From Vicinamibacteria bacterium (GTDB lineage Bacteria; Acidobacteriota; Vicinamibacteria; Fen-336): a DNA stretch of 64,000 nt. Under the pieces are notes generated by a model, which was not told where the DNA came from, ran no database searches, and was given only the letters and a program-made list of their open reading frames with translations. A program made the translations under genes and the position numbers. Positions within the stretch are counted from its first letter, which is position 1, and each line of letters starts with the position of its first letter. The stretch spans positions 1-64,000 of the forward strand of contig DATMML010000052.1 of assembly GCA_035570235.1 (NCBI GenBank), in the 5' to 3' direction. This document shows positions 27,856-35,557 of this stretch, piece by piece.

Positions 27856-29029
27856 ACCCGCGCCGTCGCCACCGGAGCCCGAGGAGGGTCCGACGGCACG
27901 GCCCGTAGACCCAGCGCTTCCAAAGGAAGTCGCGGTACTCATACGCGCGCGCCGCCTCCGAGAAAGCCCTAAGGTGCGCGCAAAGCTGGCGGTCCGCCGA
28001 GAACTCTCGGGCGCGCATCCTCCCCTTCGCCACCAGCTTCTCCCGGAGGTCCGCCTCGCACCAGACCCTCTCGATGGCGTCCGCCATGGAATCGGGCGAG
28101 TTGGGGTCGAAGAGCACGGCGGCATCACCGGTGACTTCTGGTACGGAGGTCGCGTCGGCGGCGGTGATGGGGCAGCCTGCAGTCATCGCCTCGAGCAAGG
28201 GGATACCGAATCCCTCGAAGAGGGAAGGGAAGACCAGCATTCGAGCGCGCCGGTAAAGGTAGGCGATCTCCTCGACCTGAACGTAGCCCAGCTGCGTGAC
28301 CTGCCTTCGGATGCCGTACTCAACCGCTTTGGCCTCCACCGGATAGCCGTTGGCGTTCGGGAACCCCGTCAGCACCACGTTGACGACCAGACCCTTTTTC
28401 TCTTTGAGTATCTTCAGGGCTCGCAGCAAGCCATCGTGATTCTTGTGCTTCCAGAAGTTAGCCGGATAAAAGACGAACTCTTCGGGGAGAGGCTCCGCGG
28501 GAGGACGCGCGATCTCCCCGCTGCGCTCAAATCGCCGGTCGGCGCTGATGGGCGCCACGATCACCTTCTCCGGCGGGAGGCCATGGTGCTGCACCATCGT
28601 TCGCTTCGAGAACTCCGATAGGGTGAGGACCCGGTCCGCCATGCGCGTCGACTCGGGAAAATGGAGGTCGCGCTCAAAGAGGTCCTCCTTCGTGAAAAAC
28701 TCCGGGTAGAAGACCTCCTGGATGTCGGGCAGCGAGACGACGGTCGGCTTCGGAAGCGGGCGTGGATAAAGGGCACTCAGGGGGCAGAAGTACAGATCGA
28801 TCTTGTCGAGGTTGGACAAGACCTCGCGCTGATCGGTCAGGAGCACCGCCCCCTCCTTCCAGCGCTCCGTGCCCAGGTTGGCCAGCTCGCCCGCGTTTTG
28901 CTCGTACCAGAAGAAAACGTACTGGTTCTCGGTGTCGTTCTCCAGAAGATTGCGGAAGAGGGTCAGGAAGTACTGCTTGATGCCGCCGATATTTGGCTGC
29001 AGCAAGAAGCAATTCACCCCGATTCGCAT
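27839..29029 (-). CDS. Glycosyltransferase family 4 (GT-B)
   Basis: The 396-residue protein starts MRIGVNCFLLQPNIGGIKQY, as GT4 enzymes do. It contains YPANFWKHKNHDGLLRALKI in the donor half and the E-x7-E motif in FPSLFEGFGIPLLEAMTAG. The ATG at 29029 has a GGAGG ribosome site. An in-frame ATG at 29062 overlaps the upstream stop (ATGA) and would add 11 residues. It is the last gene of the leftward glycan operon and is probably a rhamnosyl/mannosyl-type transferase, though the donor cannot be told from sequence alone. Confidence 0.88.
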   Translation of the reverse strand: MRIGVNCFLLQPNIGGIKQYFLTLFRNLLENDTENQYVFFWYEQNAGELANLGTERWKEGAVLLTDQREVLSNLDKIDLYFCPLSALYPRPLPKPTVVSLPDIQEVFYPEFFTKEDLFERDLHFPESTRMADRVLTLSEFSKRTMVQHHGLPPEKVIVAPISADRRFERSGEIARPPAEPLPEEFVFYPANFWKHKNHDGLLRALKILKEKKGLVVNVVLTGFPNANGYPVEAKAVEYGIRRQVTQLGYVQVEEIAYLYRRARMLVFPSLFEGFGIPLLEAMTAGCPITAADATSVPEVTGDAAVLFDPNSPDSMADAIERVWCEADLREKLVAKGRMRAREFSADRQLCAHLRAFSEAARAYEYRDFLWKRWVYGPCRRTLLGLRWRRRGSSSRV

Positions 29030-29058
29030 TCCGCGGCCTCCGGCGGGCAGCCCTTGGG

Positions 29059-30831
29059 TCATTGCACGGGTTGCAACACGATGGGCACGGGCCGGACCTT
29101 CCGGGCGACCAGGTTGATGTCGCGGCCCTCTTCTAGGCGCAGCACTTCGAAGCCGAGCTGTCCGAGGCAGTAGTGCACAACCTCCTTGGAGAGGAAGTAG
29201 AACTGGTGCGACGGCCTCGTCCCGCCATAGCACCAGGCGACTTCGTCCAGCAGCCGGGAGAAGCCCTTTTCCGTCGTGCAGGTCGCTACGGTCATGACCA
29301 TGTGGCCGCCGACCTTCAAGCTCGCCGCCGCGTTGAGCCAATATGCGATCAGAGTGTGTAGCTCCACGTGCTGCATCGAGTCGATGGAGAAAAACAGGTC
29401 GACTTCGCCCAATAGGCCCAGCCTCGCTACCGCCTCCTGGATCTCGTAGCAGTTGCCCATCTTCAGGAGCTCGAACTGCACCGCGCCCTTCCCCCCGTGC
29501 TTGGCGAGGCGGGCCTCGGCGAGCTTCATGAACATCTCCGAGACATCAAAGCAGAGTAGCTGGGCCACGCGGTCGACGACGCGCAGCGTGTACTTGCCGG
29601 AGCCGGGGCCGACCTCGACCGCCACCCCCCGGCCGTCGGGGGGGAGGCAAGGGTGCAGGAAGGAGGCAGCATAGGCATCCCACTCCGCCTCGGTACCCCA
29701 CTCGTCGCCGGGGTAAACGAGGTCGAGCCGGCCCTGGTTGGTGGGCTCGAGCTTGGCGTACGTCTCCCAGCGCTTGACGTAGTCATCCCAGTCGTCGGCG
29801 TAGCTTCTTGGCCTCTCCATGGCCCTCCCCTCGTCTCTGGTTCCGCGATTCTGGGCCGCCGGGGGGCGCCGCCGCTCCCGGTAGAGCCGCCAGCATTGAC
29901 GCATCACCCCGAGGCTCAGGCAGGTTGCGGCGAGCCACTCGCCGAAACACTCCGAGGGGCGGGTGTCCCCTTTCGCCACGCACCGCCAAAGCCGGAGGGG
30001 GCCTGCCAGCACGGAGGACAAGTGCCACTTCGCGGCGCCCCAGAGGAACGGTGCTTCCAGCCTCCGCACACCATCCATGACGACGATCTGGGTCATCCCC
30101 TCGATGAACTCGCGCTTGAGAACGTAGGGGAGGCGAAGCTTGCCTTCTCGGATCAAGTGTGTAGCGGCAGCCCGCGGCTCGTAGACGATGAGCCCCCCCG
30201 CCGCCCTCACCCGCGCCCCGAGCAGGCTGTCCTCACCCCCGAGCGCGAGGCGGCGTCCGGCCTTGAACCCTAGTTGCTCGCTGAAGCCGCCGAGGCGGAG
30301 GAGCTCCTCTTTGAGGATCGCGAAATTTGCACCCACGGGCAGGTCGGAGTCCGGGAAAGGCACGGCGTTCTCTCCGATGTCGTAGGTACCGAGAATCGTG
30401 ATCCGGCTTGACGGATACCACCGGGGCTTCGGCACCTCCCATTCGGGGAGGATTCTCCCCCCGACCATCGTGGGGGCGGGTTCTCGGGCGAACGCCTCCC
30501 GGTAGCCGGCGAGCCACCCGGCCCGGGCCTGGGCATCATCGTCCAGGAACGCGAGGATTCGCCCGGCCGCCTCTCGGGCGCCAACATTGCGCGCCTGGCT
30601 CAAGCCGAGGGTTGGGATCCGGAAGTACCGCAGGTGCGGCAGGGGTCCGAGGTGCTCCCGGATCCGGGACTCCAGCGGCCCATCCCCATCCTGGTCGATA
30701 ACCAGGATCTCGCAATCCGCCGAGCCATCCTCCACCACACTCCGGATCGCACGGAGGGCCAGCGTCTCTCGGCGGTACGTGCAGATGATCACGCTGATGA
30801 TGGGTGTCCCCCCCCGAGGGTCGCTAGACAT
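29059..30831 (-). CDS. GT2 glycosyltransferase fused to a class I methyltransferase
   Basis: The 590-residue frame joins two enzymes. Residues 1-310 form a GT2 domain: VIICTYRRETLALRAIRSV, DDD site in ILAFLDDDAQARAGW, and LALGGEDSLLGARV. Residues about 335-590 form a methyltransferase with motif I VAVEVGPGSGKYTLRVV, LLCFDVSEMF and VDLFFSIDSMQHVE. No stop separates them; an internal ATG (MERPRSYADDW, near 29820) could also start the second enzyme alone. A fused pair would add a sugar and methylate it or the chain end. The start overlaps the preceding GT2 stop by eight bases. Confidence 0.82.
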   Translation of the reverse strand: MSSDPRGGTPIISVIICTYRRETLALRAIRSVVEDGSADCEILVIDQDGDGPLESRIREHLGPLPHLRYFRIPTLGLSQARNVGAREAAGRILAFLDDDAQARAGWLAGYREAFAREPAPTMVGGRILPEWEVPKPRWYPSSRITILGTYDIGENAVPFPDSDLPVGANFAILKEELLRLGGFSEQLGFKAGRRLALGGEDSLLGARVRAAGGLIVYEPRAAATHLIREGKLRLPYVLKREFIEGMTQIVVMDGVRRLEAPFLWGAAKWHLSSVLAGPLRLWRCVAKGDTRPSECFGEWLAATCLSLGVMRQCWRLYRERRRPPAAQNRGTRDEGRAMERPRSYADDWDDYVKRWETYAKLEPTNQGRLDLVYPGDEWGTEAEWDAYAASFLHPCLPPDGRGVAVEVGPGSGKYTLRVVDRVAQLLCFDVSEMFMKLAEARLAKHGGKGAVQFELLKMGNCYEIQEAVARLGLLGEVDLFFSIDSMQHVELHTLIAYWLNAAASLKVGGHMVMTVATCTTEKGFSRLLDEVAWCYGGTRPSHQFYFLSKEVVHYCLGQLGFEVLRLEEGRDINLVARKVRPVPIVLQPVQ

Positions 30832-32008
30832 ATCGGTAGCGATACCGCTTGTTCCGGTAGGCCTTCACTATCTCATCCCAGCACCTGCGCAGAAGCGCGA
30901 ACGCCCTTGGCCCCAGGGCCAATGCCAGCAGGACGAGCCATGCCAGCGGATGCAGCCACATTCCCGGGCGGCCGACCACGGAGGCGCCGAGGAAGTGGTT
31001 GGCCTGCTCGCGGTTGCCCCTTTCCAGCGCGGTCAGGGCAGCCAGGAGGTAGGCCCTCCGCCCGCCCTCCCCGGACCTCCGCCGCAGCGCGGCGACATCC
31101 TCCGGAGGCAGGTCCCGCCAACGCTCGAAGAGCCTCGCTTCCGCCCCGCGCGCCACCTCGAAGTCGAGGCCGGCGTGGAGGGCGTGGTTGAAATGGAAGA
31201 AGGTAAAGTAGCGGGTCATGCTCCGGGGGGCGTTGTGGCGCCGGAAGATCTCCATGTTGTCGAGCCAGAAGACGGTCGGGCTGGAGAGGGACTTGGTGCC
31301 GACGATCATCCGGAACCTTCCCAGCTTGACCGGGATGTGGCAGAGCGAGAGGCCCGCGCTGCCCGCACGAAGCCAGAACTCGAGGTCCATCGAGTAGTGG
31401 AAGGTCTCGTCGAGCAGCCCGATTCGGTCGTGGACCCGGCGTCGCCAGAAGGTGGCTTGCTGCATGATGTAGTTCGTGAAGTCGTTCCACAGCGGGTGGT
31501 ACGACCTCAGAACCGAGTAGTCGTAGGGGCGCGAGAGCCATTCCCAGAGCAGCTTTCCGCGTTCGTCGATGACATCCCCGTCCCCATACACGAAGTCGTT
31601 CTGTGGGTGGTCGGCGAAGTGCCGGACCACCGCCGCGAAGCCACCGGCGATGTGCAGGTCGTCCGAGTTGAGATAGGAGAGGATCTCTCCGCGCGCCATG
31701 GCCAACCCCTTGTTGATGGCGTGGGTCTGCCCCCGATCCTTCTCCGACAGCCACCTGAAACTCACGCCCTGGCATCGGGGCTCAAAGGTCCCGCTCGCGA
31801 CCAGCTCCGCGCATCGTCGAATGATATCTACCGAGCCGTCCGTCGAGCCTCCGTCGATGACCAGATAGTCGATGAAAAAGTCGCCCGCCTGGGAGATCAC
31901 ACTGTGGATCGTCTCCTCGACAAACGCGGCGTGGTTCAGGCATGGAGTGACAACGGAAACGGTTGCAGGCGTGCCGCTCCCCGGTTTGGCGTCGCCGGAA
32001 TGGCTCAA
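30824..32008 (-). CDS. Glycosyltransferase family 2
   Basis: The 394-residue protein has the GT-A pattern VSVVTPCLNHAAFVEETIHS, VIDGGSTDGS, a metal site in LSYLNSDDLH, and QQATFWRRRVHDRIG plus MDLEFWLRA in the acceptor part. A C-terminal hydrophobic segment (PLAWLVLLALALGPRAFALL) may anchor it to the membrane. The start is TTG 32008, since no ATG lies in frame nearby. It is the second gene of the leftward operon, 235 bases after the GT-C gene. Confidence 0.88.
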   Translation of the reverse strand: MSHSGDAKPGSGTPATVSVVTPCLNHAAFVEETIHSVISQAGDFFIDYLVIDGGSTDGSVDIIRRCAELVASGTFEPRCQGVSFRWLSEKDRGQTHAINKGLAMARGEILSYLNSDDLHIAGGFAAVVRHFADHPQNDFVYGDGDVIDERGKLLWEWLSRPYDYSVLRSYHPLWNDFTNYIMQQATFWRRRVHDRIGLLDETFHYSMDLEFWLRAGSAGLSLCHIPVKLGRFRMIVGTKSLSSPTVFWLDNMEIFRRHNAPRSMTRYFTFFHFNHALHAGLDFEVARGAEARLFERWRDLPPEDVAALRRRSGEGGRRAYLLAALTALERGNREQANHFLGASVVGRPGMWLHPLAWLVLLALALGPRAFALLRRCWDEIVKAYRNKRYRYRYV

Positions 32009-32243
32009 GCGCGAACCAACGATCGGCTGAGAGTCTGGTCCAAGCTATCTTGAAGGCACCCGGACTCGCTTGAGCCTCCCCCTCGAGTAACCGCGGCCGC
32101 CGAGGGGTCGGTCACGCTCGCGCCGGAATGACGGAGCCGCTTCTTGAAGTGGATCGTGCTTGGATCGTCGGCCTTGTAGGGAGGCATCAGAGGCCGCCGG
32201 CTGACCAGATACGGGGGAGGGACCAAGCGTTTGCCCGCGACGA

Positions 32244-34082
32244 TTATAGCCCCGGCCCCACCGCGGTCGGAAGTCCTTGTCCCTGGTCGCCTTTGGCCTT
32301 ATCCAGCAGCATCCAACGGTCTCCCTCCAACCCTCCCATCCCGACGACGCGCCAGCCAGCCGACTCCGGGGAGGTGATGAACGGGCGGTGGAGGGTGTCC
32401 GTCTCCAGGTGTTTCCAGAGGTTCTCGTTGACATACAAGAGGGTGACTCCATGGGCGGCGAGAACGTCCGGAAGGGGGGCCGCCCCCTGCGCCTCGCTCA
32501 GGATTGAATAGTCGAAATTCAAGGCAGGGTCGCGCAGAAAGTCCCGCACTAAGTACCCGTTCAGCTCCATGACCCGCTCGTTGATCAGGAACCGCGTGGT
32601 CGGACGGCGAAAGACCTCGGCGAAGGGGGCCAGTCTCTCGTAAAGGGCCAGAAGAGGCCGTTCACCCGGCCGATAGAAAGTGCGGTACCGGTTGGGGGCC
32701 AGCCAGACGATGGTCACCATCATCAGCGGGACGAGGACCGGCCCACACTGCAGCCTCCGCCAGGGGCGCACCAGCACGAACAAGCACATGCCCGCCACTG
32801 CCATGAGAAATACGCCCTGGACGAAGAGATACGCCGGGCGCGGCCGCTGAGAGAGAAGGACCGCGGCCCCCACCGGCAGCACCGAAAACATGGCCCACCA
32901 AGCCCCTGCTCTCCGCCTCAGCCAGGCTTTCCACCAGTAGCGGCGCTCGCGCAAGAGCCGGTACGAGCCGGCCAAGAGGATCAGGCCGAGGCCGACGCTG
33001 GGAAGCAGTGGTCGAGGAGAGCCCAACTGCTGCGAGGGAGCGTAGTCGGGGTTGATCGTGCCGTGGGCCGAGTTGAAGAGGAGGAGCTGAAGGCCGGCGG
33101 GCGTGAGGCGAAGGTTCCAGAGGAAGTGTTCTGCCACCGCTTTCGGGTTCGCCCGCAACATCTGCGAGAGCGTGGGTCGTTCCTGGCCAAATGTCTCCTG
33201 CATCAAGTCGGTGCATTGCACCCAGGGGTCCTTCCTCCACTCCGGGTGACGCTGCTGGTAGCCAAACGCGAAAACCTGGCACATGTTCAGGACGTGCTTG
33301 TCATTAAGGCGGTAGTGGAGCGCCGGGAACTTGTAGACCGCGCGCGTGTACACCAGGCCGACGAGCGACCCGACCAACAGGATCGGAAGACCGTACGCCA
33401 ACGCGTAGACGGCGCCTCGCGTCCGCGCCACGGGCGGACATCGGAGCCGCGACCGCCATTCCCAGACCAGCCAGGACAGCGCCAGGACGGCGGTGGCAAC
33501 TATGTATTCATTGCGGACGAGGACCGAGGCGGCGAGAAAGACGCCCAGAGCAGCGCCGCGCGTCCAAGGGTTCCAACCCAGCGCGAGGATGAGCCAAGCC
33601 ACGAGGATGGGGATCACGGCAAACAGGTGCACGGTGAAGGTGGCGTCGAAGACGATGGGAAGGACCGCCCACCAGGCGGCGACGAGCCAGGCGATGCCCG
33701 GCGGCAGCAGCCGGCGGAGAAGGGCCAGGATGAGGACATCGAGTAGTAACACGATGAGAATCCGGTGAAGGGTGGTCGCCGCGTAGGGGTCGGTGGTTGT
33801 GAGGCGCATTACGGTTCCGAAGAAGGCCGCGTACAGGGGTGACCAGGCGATGTCGACCAGGGACCTGGTGAGCCAGAGGTAACCCTGGCAGTAGAAGGTA
33901 GCCTCGTCACCGGAGGTGAGGTCGCGGTATGACCAGATGCCCCACATCACCTTGGCCTGAAGCGCCAAGAGCGCCATATAGTAGAAAGAAGGGCGGCGAC
34001 CTAGGTCTTTGAGGGCCGATATCCAGGTCGGAGTGGCCCGAACTCCGGTGAGGCTCTCCCCCGAGCGATGATCACTCCCCAT
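32244..34082 (-). CDS. GT-C-like membrane glycosyltransferase
   Basis: The 612-residue protein has about ten hydrophobic segments, with an acidic first periplasmic loop (YRDLTSGDEATFYCQGYLW, about 50-70) of the type used by GT-C enzymes for lipid-phosphate sugars. The central loop has Cys residues (LNMCQVF, WVQCTDL), and a soluble C-terminal part of ~130 residues follows. It probably transfers a sugar from a polyprenyl-phosphate donor on the periplasmic side; the acceptor is unknown. It heads the leftward glycan operon, divergent from the 34402 methyltransferase. Confidence 0.78.
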   Translation of the reverse strand: MGSDHRSGESLTGVRATPTWISALKDLGRRPSFYYMALLALQAKVMWGIWSYRDLTSGDEATFYCQGYLWLTRSLVDIAWSPLYAAFFGTVMRLTTTDPYAATTLHRILIVLLLDVLILALLRRLLPPGIAWLVAAWWAVLPIVFDATFTVHLFAVIPILVAWLILALGWNPWTRGAALGVFLAASVLVRNEYIVATAVLALSWLVWEWRSRLRCPPVARTRGAVYALAYGLPILLVGSLVGLVYTRAVYKFPALHYRLNDKHVLNMCQVFAFGYQQRHPEWRKDPWVQCTDLMQETFGQERPTLSQMLRANPKAVAEHFLWNLRLTPAGLQLLLFNSAHGTINPDYAPSQQLGSPRPLLPSVGLGLILLAGSYRLLRERRYWWKAWLRRRAGAWWAMFSVLPVGAAVLLSQRPRPAYLFVQGVFLMAVAGMCLFVLVRPWRRLQCGPVLVPLMMVTIVWLAPNRYRTFYRPGERPLLALYERLAPFAEVFRRPTTRFLINERVMELNGYLVRDFLRDPALNFDYSILSEAQGAAPLPDVLAAHGVTLLYVNENLWKHLETDTLHRPFITSPESAGWRVVGMGGLEGDRWMLLDKAKGDQGQGLPTAVGPGL

Positions 34083-34401
34083 TGTTCCCCGACCGTATTG
34101 TGATAGTTAAGGTGCAGCGGCCCGGGCAGCTCACTCGCTGCAGGCCTCCGGGGTAACCCGAGGTCTTGATGCGACCTCCCTGGTCTAGCCGGAATGCAAT
34201 TCCCAAGGATTGTAGCGCGTAACGAAGAACACCACGGCAGGGGAGGTACGCCGGGCGCGCGATGGTGTGTCCGGACAACAATATATTGATGGCCCGAGTC
34301 GAAGGATTTTGGGGCGTGCTTGCCGGGAGGGGTAAGCCCCTTGGGAACCTTACTCATTCGAGTGGGGAGGGAACGTCAAGAACCGGCGGGGGGCGGGGGG
34401 T
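34083..34401. other. Divergent intergenic region with A/T-rich patch
   Basis: About 320 bases without a gene separate the leftward glycan operon from the rightward methyltransferase. An A/T-rich patch around 34275-34290 (AACAATATATTGAT) is the likeliest promoter area. I cannot assign -35 boxes. Confidence 0.45.
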
Positions 34402-35520
34402 ATGGGCCTTCACGACGCCCTAACACGGCTTGGCTCCCAGGCGCTGCTGTGGCTGAAGGGGCCATCTGCCCTGAAGAGCCCGGTGGTGTTCCTAGCCCTT
34501 TACGATGCTGATCCAGAGGGGTTGATTGAAGCCGTCATGCGCCTCTACGGCTCGAACCGAGACTACACTTCCCACTACGTGCACCAGCTTGTCCGACACC
34601 ACCGGGCGAACCCGCTTATTACCTTGTACCTCGAATCGGAAATGGGCGGCCTTGGGCGCGCACGCCAATTCTTGGATGCCCTCGCCGGGTCCTTCCACCG
34701 CCCGAATCTCTTCCGCGGGAAGCGCTGCCTGGACGTGGGAGCAAATGCGGGCCAGACTCTTCTCGCCTTTTGCGAGAGGGGCGCGCGGGCGGCGGTGGGA
34801 GTGGAGATTGACCAGGCGCGTTACGAGACCGCCCGGTTGAACCTGGATGGGGCCCGGGGCGAGGGATATCAGCTGGAGGTCTACAACAATGACATCCTGA
34901 ACGGCGCCTTCATCAGAACCTTGTCGACGTTCGACATCATCTTTTGTCTCGATGTCATTGAGCACGTACAAGACCCGCGGCTCCTGGTCCAGAACCTTTC
35001 CTCTTTGCTAGCCCAAGAGCCTGAGGGCTTCATCTATCTCAAAGTGGGCAACCCCCTCTGCTACAAGAACGTACTGGCCGAGCCTCACTACCAGATCCCG
35101 GGGCTCGTGCTCTTGCCCCACGCGCTGGCGAAGGTCTACTACCAAGCCTCCTTCCCCCACGACGGCCTCAACTACAGCGTCCAATCGTGGCATTCATACC
35201 TCGGCTACGAGGAGATGTTCCTGGGCGAGGGCCTCCATTGTCGACCCTTGTACGACTGTCACATCTACCTAAAAGACCTCGACCGGTATCTGCGTCTCGT
35301 GAAGCCCACTCTTGCGACCTTGAGCGCGTTCTGCGAGTGGAAGCAGATCGATTCCGGTCTGCGACAAGAAGTAGAGGCCCATGTGCGCGGCTACCTGGCG
35401 GAGCTCGTCGATGTGTTCGACCGGTACCGCGCCACGGGCGATCCCGCTCTGGACCGGCAGATTTGGCTCAAGTACTTCCCCGTAGACAGCGAGCTGATCG
35501 TCTCGCGCCATTCAGGGTGA
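34402..35520 (+). CDS. Class I methyltransferase
   Basis: The 372-residue protein has motif I CLDVGANAGQTLLAF (about 110-124), GVEIDQARYETA (strand 2), and FDIIFCLDVIEHVQDPRLLV followed by a Ser-rich helix. This is the pattern of UbiE/UbiG-like and sugar methyltransferases. It has an N-terminal helical extension of about 100 residues and a C-terminal helical part of about 80. It starts the rightward pair with the membrane/FG-GAP protein, 37 bases apart. A role in methylating a surface glycan fits the context. Confidence 0.82.
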   Translation: MGLHDALTRLGSQALLWLKGPSALKSPVVFLALYDADPEGLIEAVMRLYGSNRDYTSHYVHQLVRHHRANPLITLYLESEMGGLGRARQFLDALAGSFHRPNLFRGKRCLDVGANAGQTLLAFCERGARAAVGVEIDQARYETARLNLDGARGEGYQLEVYNNDILNGAFIRTLSTFDIIFCLDVIEHVQDPRLLVQNLSSLLAQEPEGFIYLKVGNPLCYKNVLAEPHYQIPGLVLLPHALAKVYYQASFPHDGLNYSVQSWHSYLGYEEMFLGEGLHCRPLYDCHIYLKDLDRYLRLVKPTLATLSAFCEWKQIDSGLRQEVEAHVRGYLAELVDVFDRYRATGDPALDRQIWLKYFPVDSELIVSRHSG

Positions 35521-35557
35521 TCCGGCGGTGACCCTGGGGGATCAGAGCCTTCTCTAG

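Noticed and set aside
32005-32226. Possible 73-residue gene before the GT2, with a TTGA overlap
   Set aside because: It starts at TTG, has no ribosome site and no recognisable composition. The overlap may be chance.
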